From Gemmatimonadota bacterium (GTDB lineage: Bacteria > Gemmatimonadota > Gemmatimonadetes > Longimicrobiales > Gaopeijiaceae), in assembly GCA_028875075.1 (NCBI GenBank), contig JAPPGF010000036.1:1-64000 (forward strand): a DNA stretch of 64,000 nucleotides. Direction: 5' to 3'. The position numbers and the translations under genes are program-made. This document shows positions 45,760 through 55,177 of this stretch, in pieces. The number at the start of each line of letters is the position of its first letter. Within the stretch, counting starts at the first letter, position 1. The notes below the pieces were generated by a model. That model saw only the letters and a program-made list of their open reading frames with translations. It did no database searches and had not been told where the DNA came from.

Positions 45760-46008
45760 CTACTGGGCATCGGTGCTTCTTGTGCCTTCCGAATTGCCCG
45801 CCTCTCCTAACAGCGTTCGAGCGTACTCCGCGTCGTCGCCGTGGACAAGAATCCGGATTGGCCCGGACAACGAAAGACCTGCATACGCTCCACCTGCGTC
45901 ATCTGCCAGGAGCATCGCACGGATCCCGGCGGTGCGGAGTGTCTCGAGCGCGAACTCCGCCTCGTGACGGTAGGAGAAGGTTGCTACGACTACCACATCA
46001 TCAGCCAT
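45760..46008 (-). CDS. DUF2007-type small protein
   Basis: An 82-residue protein reading MADDVVVVATFSYRHEAEFA, LETLRTAGIRAMLLADDAGG then IRILVHGDDAEYARTLL. The 'v-x-x-f-x-x-x-x-e-A-e-x-x-x-x-L-e-x-x-G-I' pattern and the C-terminal V/DA-x-x-A-x-x-h-L are the DUF2007 (putative signal-transducing protein) domain. It has no membrane segment. The tracked TTG start six codons earlier is less likely than the ATG. Confidence 0.82.
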   Translation of the reverse strand: MADDVVVVATFSYRHEAEFALETLRTAGIRAMLLADDAGGAYAGLSLSGPIRILVHGDDAEYARTLLGEAGNSEGTRSTDAQ

Positions 46009-46510
46009 CTGTCCGGAGATGTTCAATAGGCATGTTCATCTCGGTTTACGGTCAACCTACCAAGGGCAGAGCCAAGCAAGTCTGCCCTAACACGTCACGC
46101 TGGCTCACCTGAACGGCCAACTGCCACACTGGGGCCGCCTTGAGCGTTGCCTGTCCCGGTTGTGTCCGTGATGCTCCATTCAGCACGAGTTCAGCTTAGT
46201 CTGCACGCTACTATAGCCCCAACCCAGGGATACTTCCCTGAGACCCATTGACGCAACGTCAATTGTTCGAGTCAGCATCAGCCTGGTTCGGCACTCTGGC
46301 CATCGAGTCACTGGAGTCGCCAAGCCTCAAGTGACAGGCCTCTCCTCTGCTCGCCGGATACAACAGCCGCCACACGACGATCGGTCCCCACCGCGAGGGC
46401 AGGGTGTGGCCAGGATATCCGGAACCCTAGCCGGGGGAGCTGTCAGGCCCCAATGTGCCACCGGTCGGATTTCCACAATTGACCCCCGACGAAGAGGGAC
46501 AGGAGGCATC
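46009..46510. promoter_or_regulatory. Divergent intergenic region with a 17-bp palindrome
   Basis: About 500 bases between a leftward DUF2007 gene and a rightward NHL lipoprotein. ATTGACG CAA CGTCAAT (46247-46263) is a perfect 7-3-7 dyad that could be an operator; a few such dyads are expected by chance in 64 kb. No clear -35/-10 pair is visible. The AGGAGG at 46501 belongs to the next gene. Confidence 0.25.
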
Positions 46511-47734
46511 ATGGGAGTTCTGCGCACAGGGCTTGCGCTTGTGCTCACGGCCGGGCTCTCCGGCTGCGTCGCCGAGAACCCTCAACCGGCAGGCGAGATG
46601 GTAAAGGGCGGATCGGATGAAACCGGCGAGTATACTGTGGCTCTGGACTGGTGGAAACCGGCGCCGGACCATACTGACCGGGCCGCCTGCCCGAGTCCGG
46701 GCCCCGGTGGTGGCAACGGTGAGGCCAGTGCAGGCCCTTGCTGGGTGTGGGGAGAGGTCTCTGGCATGGCGGCTGACAGCCCGAACCGGATCATCGTTGC
46801 GGCGTGGGGCGATCGGGATGAGGTGTCCGGTCAGCCGCGGCCCGGCGGAAGCAACTACGTACTTGAGGTGGACGGCGACGGTAACCTTATCCGCAACTGG
46901 GCCCAGTGGGATACGCTCTTCAACACGCCTCACCAAGTCTACATCAACCCCTACGATTCCGACCGTGCTATCTACATCGTCGAGCGTGGGGGCAGGCAAC
47001 CCGGCCCCGACGGTGTCGACGTGCACGAGGCCGTCTACAAGTTCAGCAATGACGGCGAGACACTGCTCTGGGCACTTCAGGATCCGGTATCGAAGATGAG
47101 TCGGGACGAGCAGCGGGCGATGGCCGAACTCCGGCCGACCGACTTCGGTGACCCTTCGGTGCTGACTTTCCTGCCCGATGGTCAGCACTTCCTTCTCGCT
47201 GACGGTTACCAAAACGGTCGCGTCCAGACGTGGACGACGGACGGAGAATGGGTGAGTGAGTTCGGCGAGGTTGATTACGATCCGAACGTCGAGGTCGCTC
47301 CCCCCGGAGCGTTCGATCTCATGCACGGCATCGCGGTAGACGACGTCGGCCGCATCTACGTAGGCGACCGCCGCAACAGTCGTATCCAGGTCTTCACTTC
47401 TGCGGGCGAATTCATTGAGGAGTGGCCCGGCGTGATCGATCCGGTGGGCATCTACATCGACCAAAGCCAATCCGTCTGGGTTGTTTCGGCGGCCCTCAAC
47501 CGTTTGATCAAGTACAATACCGAAGGCCAGCTACAGTACCACTGGGGCGCCCACGGACGGACGTCCAGCGGTTTCCCAGGCGGCTTGGCTCGACCGCACC
47601 AAGTCGACGTCGATCCGGAGGGCAACGTGTACATCGCCAGCTGGGATTGGCCGGGCCATATTAGCAAATTCACACCGAGTCCGAACGCGGATCCGGCCAA
47701 GCTTATCGGTCGAAAGCAGGGCGACGGCACCTGA
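46511..47734 (+). CDS. NHL-repeat (beta-propeller) lipoprotein
   Basis: A 407-residue exported protein. The ATG is 4 bases after a perfect AGGAGG and opens a lipoprotein signal (LRTGLALVLTAGLSGC). Six-bladed propeller repeats follow, with typical NHL motifs NTPHQVYINPYDSDRAIYIV, DLMHGIAVDDVGRIYVGDRR, SRIQVFTSAGEF and PHQVDVDPEGNVYIASW. The fold resembles peptidyl-alpha-hydroxyglycine lyase; I cannot see its zinc site well enough to claim the activity. The ORF track starts 60 codons too early. A 12-bp hairpin terminator lies 30 bases after the stop. Confidence 0.85.
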   Translation: MGVLRTGLALVLTAGLSGCVAENPQPAGEMVKGGSDETGEYTVALDWWKPAPDHTDRAACPSPGPGGGNGEASAGPCWVWGEVSGMAADSPNRIIVAAWGDRDEVSGQPRPGGSNYVLEVDGDGNLIRNWAQWDTLFNTPHQVYINPYDSDRAIYIVERGGRQPGPDGVDVHEAVYKFSNDGETLLWALQDPVSKMSRDEQRAMAELRPTDFGDPSVLTFLPDGQHFLLADGYQNGRVQTWTTDGEWVSEFGEVDYDPNVEVAPPGAFDLMHGIAVDDVGRIYVGDRRNSRIQVFTSAGEFIEEWPGVIDPVGIYIDQSQSVWVVSAALNRLIKYNTEGQLQYHWGAHGRTSSGFPGGLARPHQVDVDPEGNVYIASWDWPGHISKFTPSPNADPAKLIGRKQGDGT

Positions 47735-47764
47735 TTGTTGCGACTCGTGGTATTGTCCGGACTT

Positions 47765-47801
47765 GATGGAGCCCGCGGCGGGAGGCGCTGCGGGCTCCAT
47801 C
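47765..47801 (+). terminator. Strong hairpin terminator
   Basis: GATGGAGCCCGC and GCGGGCTCCATC form a perfect 12-bp stem around a 13-base loop, 30 bases after the NHL lipoprotein stop and followed by TTGAG. The perfect stem directly after a gene makes termination the likely role. Confidence 0.75.
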
Positions 47802-48027
47802 TTGAGTCCGGCGAGTGCTTCCCCGTATCGAGCAGGCTAGTTGTTCGAGATCGGTTCATTCTGCGACGAGAGACGTCCGCCGGACGCGTGCCTGGTAGTT
47901 AGAAGTGCGCGCTCGGCCAACGCTTGCTCTCGTGGCGTGCGGACCGCGTATCTGAGCACTTGGTGTTCGCGTGACGATCGCGAACGGACAGGGTCCAGGG
48001 CGTTCTGTTCGCCAACTAGGAGGGGAG

Positions 48028-48714
48028 ATGACCAGGAAGATCCTGGTGGAGGGGCTAGGGACGTTCTTCCTCATGCTGACCGTCGGCCAGGTCGTGCTCA
48101 GTCCTGGAGCGGGAGCGTTCGGCCCGCTCGCGGTGGGCGGCGTGCTGACGGCTATGGTCTACACCGCGTACCACATCTCGGGCGCCCACTATAACCCCGC
48201 CATCACGATCGCCGTTTTCGTCCGGGGCAAAGCCACGGTCCACGAACTGATCGGATACATCATCTGCCAGCTCGTGGCGGCGTCGGTCGCCGCGCTGATT
48301 GTTCTGTGGATGAAGCAAGGAGGGCCGCTCACGCTACCGGATCTCGACCTCCCGCGCGCACTCGCAGCTGAATTCATCTTCACGTTCGCACTTGCGTTGG
48401 TCGTGCTGAACGTGGCGTTTGCGCGTGGGATCGAGAGCAACACGTACTACGGACTCGCGATCGGCGTCACCGTGATGGCCGGGATGTATGCAGTGAGTTC
48501 GATCAGCGGTGCGGCTTTCAACCCAGCGGTCACTGTGGGATCGTACATCCTCGGAGGGCTCGGCGGAATGGACGCCGTGCTGTACGGAATCGTGCAGCTC
48601 GCAGCCGGTGTGGCTGCGGCGGCCGTGTTTGGCATACTCGACATGGTGGACGACGAGCCGACCGCTAGAGGCGTGTCCGAACAGCCGGGATTCGAACCGC
48701 CAGCAAAGCCGTAG
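48028..48714 (+). CDS. MIP-family channel (aquaporin)
   Basis: A 228-residue membrane channel with six helices and the two half-helix NPA boxes, HYNPAIT and AFNPAVT. The N-terminal Glu motif is present in KILVEGLGTFFLM. A His-rich or Arg selectivity residue after the second NPA is not clear by eye (NPAVTVG has no Arg at the aquaporin position), so water versus small-solute selectivity is open. ATG 48028 follows AGGAGGGGAG; the tracked start 57 bases earlier is not needed. It is a single gene. Confidence 0.92.
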   Translation: MTRKILVEGLGTFFLMLTVGQVVLSPGAGAFGPLAVGGVLTAMVYTAYHISGAHYNPAITIAVFVRGKATVHELIGYIICQLVAASVAALIVLWMKQGGPLTLPDLDLPRALAAEFIFTFALALVVLNVAFARGIESNTYYGLAIGVTVMAGMYAVSSISGAAFNPAVTVGSYILGGLGGMDAVLYGIVQLAAGVAAAAVFGILDMVDDEPTARGVSEQPGFEPPAKP

Positions 48715-48908
48715 CAGCAGGGGGGGCGTCGAGACAGTGCACTCGCGCCGTCAGCCGTGGCCTCACGCTCGCGACGGCGACGGCTCTAACGGAGACTAAT
48801 CCCAAGACAGAGAAAGATACTTTGCCCCCGCTGGAATCGTGCCGTCGGTTCGGCCAGGCATGGCAACAGGTTTCGAAGCGCAGGTCCCGCTCGGCGACGC
48901 TGCGGTGT

Positions 48909-49958
48909 CTACACCATCTCCCCATCGAAGCCCTTGCTGGCAAAGCGCATACCATCTTTCGAGACGACGATCCCCCGAATGTCGTCCAACTTGTCAAGAA
49001 AGGTCACCCCTGCTTCAGGTCCCAGGACAAACGCAGCAGTCGAGGCAGCGTCTGCATCGAGCGCGCTTGGCGCCAGCACAGTGGTCCCGCTCGATCGCTC
49101 CGGCGAGCGGCCGGTGCGGGGGTCAATGATGTGGTTCAGGCGCCGGTCGGGGGTGAACGCCTGCATGTAGTCTCCCGAGCTTGCGACCGAGCCGTGTAGA
49201 TCGACGATTCCGAGCACGCCCTCAGGGTCGTGCGGGTCCTGGATCGCAATCCGCCATGGCTCGTCGGTCGTATCCGCAGTCGAGGCGTCGCCGCCCGCCT
49301 GCACGATCACGCGGTCCGCTCCGCGCTCGACTAGCGTGCTCACGGCTCTGTCCACCACGTAGCCCTTAGCAATGCCGTCGAGCGTGATCGCCATGCCACG
49401 CCGAGCGAGCGCGACAGATTTGTCATCGACAGTGAGGTCGCGCCAGTTGACGAGCGCATGGGCCCGGGCCACTTCGGCCTCGCTCGGTTCGGGCAGTCCG
49501 TCGCGGAAGCGTTGCGTGTAGAGGTTGAGCAAGGGCGCGACAGTTATGTCGAATGCACCATCGGACAACCGCGCATACTCGTGGGCCCGCGAGACTACGT
49601 GCACGAGCTCGGGCGGTGCAGGCCGTAGGACCCCGTCCCGATTGAGGCGCGCGACCGCGCTCTGTTTGCGGTAGCGGCTGAGTAGGCGCTCCAGATGCTC
49701 GATCTCGGCAAACGCACTGTCCACCAAAGTGCGCCCCTCAGCAGGATCAGCGTCCAACACGGTCACTGTAACGGCAGTGCCGAGCTGCGTTCGGGTGACG
49801 CTCACGCGATGGAGCGTGGCGCGCTCAATAAGTTCCCGGAGTGCGGCTGCGCCCACTGCCACACCGAGCCCAGCCACGGCTGTGATGCGCAGTGCGTCAC
49901 GCCGCGAGGGCGACGCATGGCGGGTGGAAGAGGGATCGTACGTCGATTGGTCAGTCAC
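48909..49958 (-). CDS. apbE: FAD:protein FMN transferase
   Basis: A 349-residue periplasmic enzyme that attaches FMN from FAD to Thr or Ser of target proteins. It has a twin-arginine type signal (SPSRRDALRITAVAGLGVAVG) and the ApbE core: LGTAVTVTV, LSRYRKQSAVARLN, SDGAFDITVAPL, LDGIAKGYVVDRAV, DRVIVQAGGD and HIIDPRTGRSP. The GTG at 49958 overlaps the last codons of the NosR-like gene by 8 bases, so the two are one transcript. The NosR-like protein is the obvious substrate. Confidence 0.95.
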   Translation of the reverse strand: MTDQSTYDPSSTRHASPSRRDALRITAVAGLGVAVGAAALRELIERATLHRVSVTRTQLGTAVTVTVLDADPAEGRTLVDSAFAEIEHLERLLSRYRKQSAVARLNRDGVLRPAPPELVHVVSRAHEYARLSDGAFDITVAPLLNLYTQRFRDGLPEPSEAEVARAHALVNWRDLTVDDKSVALARRGMAITLDGIAKGYVVDRAVSTLVERGADRVIVQAGGDASTADTTDEPWRIAIQDPHDPEGVLGIVDLHGSVASSGDYMQAFTPDRRLNHIIDPRTGRSPERSSGTTVLAPSALDADAASTAAFVLGPEAGVTFLDKLDDIRGIVVSKDGMRFASKGFDGEMV

Positions 49959-52146
49959 CGAGCGGCTCCGGGGTCGCGCCGCGTTGGGGCTCAAGATGCC
50001 GGCCCCGCCTGATCTGTACGAGTCGGTAAACTCTGTCGAAGTCGTGCCGGCAAACGCCCGCTCTCCGTTGGAGCCTCACCTCGCACACGTTGCAGCGTAC
50101 GCACTCGTGGAAATCAATGCTCTGGCGCCGGATGGCCCCGGTGGGACAGGTGTGCTCGCAAACCGTGCAAAGCGTACAGTGCGGCACACGTCTGATGCGG
50201 AGTGGCGAGAGCACGGATGCGATCGCGAGCGCGGCGCCCAACGGGCACATGTACCGACAGTAGAACCGGGGGATGATAACGCTCGCGACCAGAATCGTGC
50301 CCGTGATGACCCAGAGCAGCGTTGACCGACTCCAGAAAAACACCGTGCCAAACGGCTCGAAGTACTGGAAGATGCTGACATCGCTGCCGGCCATCGCTGG
50401 GACCAGTATCACGCCCAGCACCCCGTACTTGACGTACTGTCCGCTCTCGTGCACGGGACGGGGGAGCCGCCGGCGCAGCTTCTTCGGGATCAGGTGCTCC
50501 ATGAAGTCTTGGAGAGCACCGAACGGGCAGAGGTATCCGCAAAAAACGCGTCCCCAGCAGAGCGTGGTTACGACCGTGAAGACGACAAGCAAGAGCAGTG
50601 GGATGTCCTCTAGGAAGATGCTCGGCCCCACCTTGATGGCTGCCGTGATGTGCGAGACCGACAGAAAGTCGCCGCCCCAGAAGCCCAGTAGGACAAGAGT
50701 GAACCCGAGCGCGACCCAGCGGAACCAGACGATCTTGGCAAAAAAGGCGATGCTCGCGAGCGCTAGCATGCCCGCCATCAAACCGACCAGCAGCCACGAC
50801 GTTGTTTCGAACGTACGAGCGAGTACGCTCTGACGCTCCTCCTCGAAGTCGAACAGCATCGGGTCTAGAGCGGGAGTGAGCGCAGTCTCGGAGCCCACGG
50901 CACTGCCCGTGTCGATCGAGGGCGCGGGCGGCCCCGCAGAGGTCGGGCTAGATGGGGGGCTGTCCGGTGCTGTGCCCGGTGTCGCTCCTTGCTTTGCTCC
51001 CTCGTCGATCGCCGCGACTGCCGCGGAGGAATCCGATGTGGCAGCTGCAATGGTATCGGCTACCGCGGTGCCGGCCTGCTGCTGGGCGGACAGCTCCGGG
51101 TTCCCGACATGTCTGGTCTGGTAGACGGGGAAGCCGGTGCCGAGGTTGATCTCCCACACGAAGTTGTCGTCCGGATCGAGTGCCGGATCCGTCAACAGGA
51201 GCCCCACGCTCCGATAGCGCCCGGCCACCTTGCCGTCCCTCGGGTCGCCGACGAGCGCGAAGTCGCGCATCTCGAAGTTGAGCGTGTCGCGGTCGCGGAG
51301 TACGTAGAGTTGTGGTCCTCGGAAGAACATCATGAGCGAGCCGTCGACTCCCACTAGCCACTGTCGCATCTCGCGGGCTCGCTGCCGTCCCACCCGGCCC
51401 AACGCACGGCGATAGGAGCTGCCCATGAACATTGCCCCCATCGCAGAGTCCGCGATGGGGGCAATGTTCAGACGGATCTTGAGGTCACCGTCTTCAAGGC
51501 CAACGAGCTGGTCCGTGAATCCCCGCATCTCCAGCATAGGCCAGGGAAGGTCCTCGATCTCTTCACGCGTGATGTCGGCGTCCGGTTCGACCAAATATGC
51601 GGCGAAGACTCTAAGGGCCGCGTTCCGGATGCCGCGGGCAGCGGCCGCCGCTGAGATGGTCGCGCCCGACACTGTCTCGATGTCGCGGCGGACCAAAAAC
51701 CGGTCGGTCATCCGCTTGCCCGCGAACTGCTCCTGGTAGAATCCGCGGAGAAAGTCGCCCCGGCTGCTCCGCAGAGACTCGAAGTATTTTGTGATACGAG
51801 TGCCCGTGATCTTCCCCTGAAGGTCCATTCCGACCAACACCTCGATCGGGGCCGTGTAGCCGTTCTCTTCGGGTGGAAGGTCAGAGGTTAGGAAAATGAA
51901 CCCGGCGAGTCGCTCCTCGCCTGTCTCGGCGTCAGGCGTGTAGGCGCGCCATACCGGCGGAGCACCGGACCGCGTGCCTACTCGTGTCGCTGCGGGGAAG
52001 ACGTCGGGGAACAGCTCTTCCAGCTCTTCGAGAGCCATGCCCGGATCGGCGTACGGCTTGTCCTCGACTTGGGCGGAGGCGGGGGGCGCTAGGCTGATGA
52101 GCAGGCCGAGAGCCAGGACCGCACGATGAAAGACGTACTCCCGCAT
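49951..52146 (-). CDS. NosR-like FMN-binding membrane iron-sulfur protein
   Basis: A 731-residue inner-membrane redox protein. Order: signal peptide (LALGLLISLAPPASAQ); periplasmic FMN-binding domain with TVSGATIS, where the Thr is the expected covalent FMN site; a Pro/Ala/Ser-rich linker; five or so membrane helices with CWGRVFCGYLCPFGALQDFM and CRYMCPLGAAL (polyferredoxin-type motifs); and a C-terminal Fe-S part CTLCTVCEHTCPTGA and CVRCNVCEV. NosR moves electrons to nitrous-oxide reductase, but no nosZ is here; related proteins serve other extracytoplasmic electron routes. The adjacent apbE supports flavinylation. The tracked N-terminus before 52146 is not signal-like and is dropped. Confidence 0.87.
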   Translation of the reverse strand: MREYVFHRAVLALGLLISLAPPASAQVEDKPYADPGMALEELEELFPDVFPAATRVGTRSGAPPVWRAYTPDAETGEERLAGFIFLTSDLPPEENGYTAPIEVLVGMDLQGKITGTRITKYFESLRSSRGDFLRGFYQEQFAGKRMTDRFLVRRDIETVSGATISAAAAARGIRNAALRVFAAYLVEPDADITREEIEDLPWPMLEMRGFTDQLVGLEDGDLKIRLNIAPIADSAMGAMFMGSSYRRALGRVGRQRAREMRQWLVGVDGSLMMFFRGPQLYVLRDRDTLNFEMRDFALVGDPRDGKVAGRYRSVGLLLTDPALDPDDNFVWEINLGTGFPVYQTRHVGNPELSAQQQAGTAVADTIAAATSDSSAAVAAIDEGAKQGATPGTAPDSPPSSPTSAGPPAPSIDTGSAVGSETALTPALDPMLFDFEEERQSVLARTFETTSWLLVGLMAGMLALASIAFFAKIVWFRWVALGFTLVLLGFWGGDFLSVSHITAAIKVGPSIFLEDIPLLLLVVFTVVTTLCWGRVFCGYLCPFGALQDFMEHLIPKKLRRRLPRPVHESGQYVKYGVLGVILVPAMAGSDVSIFQYFEPFGTVFFWSRSTLLWVITGTILVASVIIPRFYCRYMCPLGAALAIASVLSPLRIRRVPHCTLCTVCEHTCPTGAIRRQSIDFHECVRCNVCEVRLQRRAGVCRHDFDRVYRLVQIRRGRHLEPQRGATPEPLGD

Positions 52147-52347
52147 GGCCTCTCGGGGTAAAGGCAAAGCTTGGACCCCTCGTCGAGATTCCTCGAATGG
52201 GGAGGCTAGCAATATTGGTCTAGAGGTCTGGCCCGCAACTGCTTGCCCGGATACGGACGACTTCCACATTCCCTGCGGCAACGGAGAGATAGCGCCCTAG
52301 GGGCGGGTATGTTTGTGACGACCCGTCGCAGAGGACACGCTAGGTCC

Positions 52348-53110
52348 TTAGGGATTCAGCCAGTAGCTCAGCTTAACCAGGAAGATGTTGTTCGCGTCCA
52401 GACCAAAGAGGCCTCCAGCATCTCGACCGAAGTCGAAGTTGCCTGCCCGGTTATAGCCAGAGTCCGGAACAGACGCCACGAGACGGTCCGAGCGCGTCTG
52501 CTGCCAGACTAGGAACAGCGTCGAGCCTGGTCGCCACTCCCACCGGAATACTGCGTTAGAGCGTAGCGAGCGCACGTTGAAGTCGCGGTTGCTCACGGTG
52601 AACATGCCTGCGGGGCCGATACCGTCCGGATCGATGTCGTAGCTGGTGCCTCCTTCCAGCGGAGTGATAGTCCCCACATCGGTCCCGAACCGGTTGAATT
52701 GGAAGGCGAGTGACGATTTGCCCGTCGCCATCGTAGAGCCACGCACCGACGTAGATGGCGTCATCGTCGTAGAGAAAACGTACTTCGGTCGGGTCTGAGA
52801 CGGGTGCTCTTTCGTCGGGCTGGACCTGCCATAAGTCGGTTACCGGCGGGGCGGTCATCCAGACAGGCTCGTCCAGCTTGCCGTCCACCTCGATCTCAGA
52901 TTCGGTGCGCACCGCACGGGCCGTCGGCTCTTCGTCGTGAGTGGAAGCGATCGACGCGCGAGCCTGGGAAGTCGTCATCGGCCCCTCAGCCTGGACGGGA
53001 CCGGACTGGCCCGGCCCTTGCAGGCCCACAGCGTCAGAAGTCGGCACCAGTAGGGCAATCGACAGCCTGAGCACCCGGCTGGTCGCACGAAGAAGCCGAG
53101 GGTTGATCAT
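52348..53110 (-). pseudogene. CBM9/DUF5916 outer-membrane protein, internally deleted
   Basis: Two frames each match one end of the same large protein type. The first (53110 to about 52760) has a signal-like start and a CBM9-like domain: VDGKLDEPVWMTAPPVTDLW, VRFLYDDDAIYVGAWLYDGD. The second (about 52735 to 52348) is the last part of a DUF5916 barrel: FQFNRFGTDVGTITPLEGG, FNVRSLRSNAVFRWEWRPGS, TLFLVWQQ and NIFLVKLSYWLNP. The roughly 500 to 600 residues in between are missing and the frame changes at the junction. A large internal deletion explains this better than a sequencing error. Confidence 0.75.
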
Positions 53111-53504
53111 GGAGGAACTAGCGGAGCGGGATGACGACTATCTGGAGGGTCGACCAATGATAGTGGCTTTGCCTTGGTCTCGCCTTCTCGTTTCCGGGGG
53201 GTGCGTCCAGTGCGGGAAGGCTCGCGAGGACACAGGCGGGCGGTACATAGCCCTCGGCTCGCCCTGGTTGGTGTCGTCGACGCGTATGCGACCGGGCTCA
53301 CCATCGGGCGGGGGCTCGCGGCGCGCACGGATAGAGATCCGCTCCAGTGCCACGCGATGAGGGTGCAGACCCCGCGGTAGGTCGAGGTGGATCTCGACCA
53401 CGATCATGCCCCACGATCACTACAGTCCGCCCTTCGGTTTCATTCTTCGCTTGAGGCCGACTCGCTCTTCAGTCTCATTTGTAAATGTGGACAAGCCTGT
53501 TCTC

Positions 53505-53533
53505 TTGACGCCCTCCGAAGGCATCCTTACCCT
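53505..53533 (+). promoter_or_regulatory. Candidate promoter for the HU gene
   Basis: TTGACG, a 17-base spacer and TACCCT, about 160 bases upstream of the HU start. The -35 is good, the -10 keeps only the strong T, A and final T. The remaining gap 53111-53690 holds no gene. Confidence 0.3.
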
Positions 53534-53690
53534 AGTTCGGTTTTTCGCCCCGCGGCGCCCAACACCCTGATTTTCAAGTGGTGTTTCCGTGGTTGTGCCA
53601 GCTGCCGTCGGTGCCCGACGCGCACTCTGCTGGCCATGGCGGCTGAAGTAGTGCCTCGCCCCCCCGACCTTTCAGATGAGGAGCTAGCAG

Positions 53691-53975
53691 ATGAACAAGT
53701 CCGATCTCACGGACTCGCTCGCGGACGCAACAGGGATTACAAAGGCCCACGCGTCTCGGGCTGTGGAGGCACTCTTCGGCGCTGACGACGGGATCATCTC
53801 GCGTGCGCTAAGGAGGGGCGAGCGTGTGCAGATTACCGGTTTTGGAACGTTCGAAGCCCGGAAACGGAAGGCTCGCATCGGCCGCAATCCGCGCACCGGG
53901 GAGACTATCAGGATCGCCGCGTCGAAATCTCCCAGCTTCCGTGCCGGCAAGGGCCTCAAGGACGGCATCCGCTAG
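53691..53975 (+). CDS. HU-family DNA-binding protein
   Basis: A 94-residue histone-like protein. It shows MNKSDLTDSLADATGITKAH, VQITGFGTFEARKRKARIGR, NPRTGETIRIAASKSPSFRA and ends with KGLKDGIR: the family signature GF-x-x-F-x-x-x-x-R-x-x-R-x-G-x-N-P-x-T-G is complete. It binds and bends DNA as a dimer. GAGGAG precedes the ATG by 8 bases. Residues 30 to 40 carry a small insertion-like stretch (GADDGIISRALRRG) but the length is normal. Confidence 0.95.
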   Translation: MNKSDLTDSLADATGITKAHASRAVEALFGADDGIISRALRRGERVQITGFGTFEARKRKARIGRNPRTGETIRIAASKSPSFRAGKGLKDGIR

Positions 53976-54052
53976 GCCGGTACAGCCACCAGCCAAGTGT
54001 AGAGTACTTGCCGACGTGCGGTGACGAGATCCTCGGAAGACCTTGTCAGTGA

Positions 54053-54355
54053 CTAGGTCGGCTCGCCCGATCCCGGTCCGCCGCGATCGAAGGGCTCGTA
54101 TGGAAGGTGGTTCAGGAACCTCTGAATCTCGTAGTCCACGCGAGACGTGCGGAGTCCGTCAGTGTTCGCCACGACCTCGGTGTAGGCCCCATGCCGATGC
54201 ACGTTGAGGACGACTGTACCTTCGGCTCCCGCATACGTCGCACCTCGACCCGAACTCTTGGCCCGGCTGAGACCGATCCTCTCTGGCAGCATATCCTCAG
54301 CTACCGAAAGCACCTCTGCTGGGCTGAGTGCAGTCTTGCGTTGATATCCGGCCAC
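54053..54355 (-). CDS. Hypothetical protein
   Basis: A 100-residue soluble protein: KTALSPAEVLSVAEDMLPER, then a beta stretch ATYAGAEGTVVLNVHRHGAYT with EVVANTDGLRTSRVDYEIQR. Codon use and the clean amphipathic pattern suggest a real gene. I recognise no family. It lies tail to tail with HU and is followed leftward by nothing. Confidence 0.6.
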   Translation of the reverse strand: MAGYQRKTALSPAEVLSVAEDMLPERIGLSRAKSSGRGATYAGAEGTVVLNVHRHGAYTEVVANTDGLRTSRVDYEIQRFLNHLPYEPFDRGGPGSGEPT

Positions 54356-54394
54356 TCTGGTCGTCCCGTTCGTCGAACTGTCTCAGATGACAGG

Positions 54395-54988
54395 CTATCC
54401 CTGCGTCTGATCGCGTAGGAACGCGAGGAGCGTATCACTGTCCTGGAGGCCGACCAGCCACCGATGACCCGCCAAGAGCGCAGGAACCCCGGGAATACCG
54501 AGGCGTTCCGCTTCCGCGCGGGTTTGCTCAACGGCGTGTGCAAAGCGATCTGCGTCTAGCACTACCTTGGTGCGCGTGAGATCCATTCCGTGGTGCACGG
54601 CGATCTGAAGCAGGACATCGACACGTCCGAGATCCCGCCCTTCCAGATGAAAAGCCTCGAAAAGCGCACGGTGCACGGAATCAAAGCGTTGCTGTTCGCG
54701 CGCTAGCAGGGCAAACTCGTGGGCCTTGCGAGTCCAAGGCACGAACCGGGGCATGGCGAGCGAAATGCCCGCCGATTCCACCTCGGTACCCGCTTGTTGC
54801 CAGCGCGAACGCCAGGGCGCAGTTGCCGGATCAATTAGGTCCTTCGGCGGCGGGCACAGTTCGAACGGAACACGGTCCACTCCGACCGGCACTTCGTCGT
54901 CGAGCGCCGTTAGGTGCCGCTCGATCAAGAACGACCCCGGATCGACGTAGTCAAAATAGAAGCGGGGGGGCGATGCCGTCGGCGACAT
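54395..54988 (-). CDS. DsbA-family thioredoxin-like protein (HCCA isomerase type)
   Basis: A 197-residue thioredoxin-fold protein with a helical insertion. It starts RFYFDYVDPGSFLIERHLTA, where DsbA would have CPxC; the Cys pair is absent, as in 2-hydroxychromene-2-carboxylate isomerases and related glutathione enzymes. The late GIPGVPALLAGHRWLVGLQD is the cis-Pro loop and last strands. Catalysis of disulfide exchange is not expected. The substrate is unknown. Confidence 0.8.
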   Translation of the reverse strand: MSPTASPPRFYFDYVDPGSFLIERHLTALDDEVPVGVDRVPFELCPPPKDLIDPATAPWRSRWQQAGTEVESAGISLAMPRFVPWTRKAHEFALLAREQQRFDSVHRALFEAFHLEGRDLGRVDVLLQIAVHHGMDLTRTKVVLDADRFAHAVEQTRAEAERLGIPGVPALLAGHRWLVGLQDSDTLLAFLRDQTQG

Positions 54989-55177
54989 GACGGGTGAAGC
55001 TCCTGTCTAACTCGCCGGGTAGCAAGCCGGGTGGCTTCCCCGAACCCGCATGCCATAGCCCGGAGGTCAGCGCTTTCAAGCGCCGCCGGTCACCGATGCC
55101 TCCAGCTTCCGGACGTCCCGCCTATATTGGTGCACCCGGTTCCATAGTCCTCTCGAGCGCACCTGGAGGTGAGTGCC

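Noticed and set aside
46247-46263. Perfect 7-3-7 dyad as an operator
   Set aside because: Kept only as a low-confidence note in the regulatory region, because several such dyads are expected by chance and no regulator gene is adjacent.
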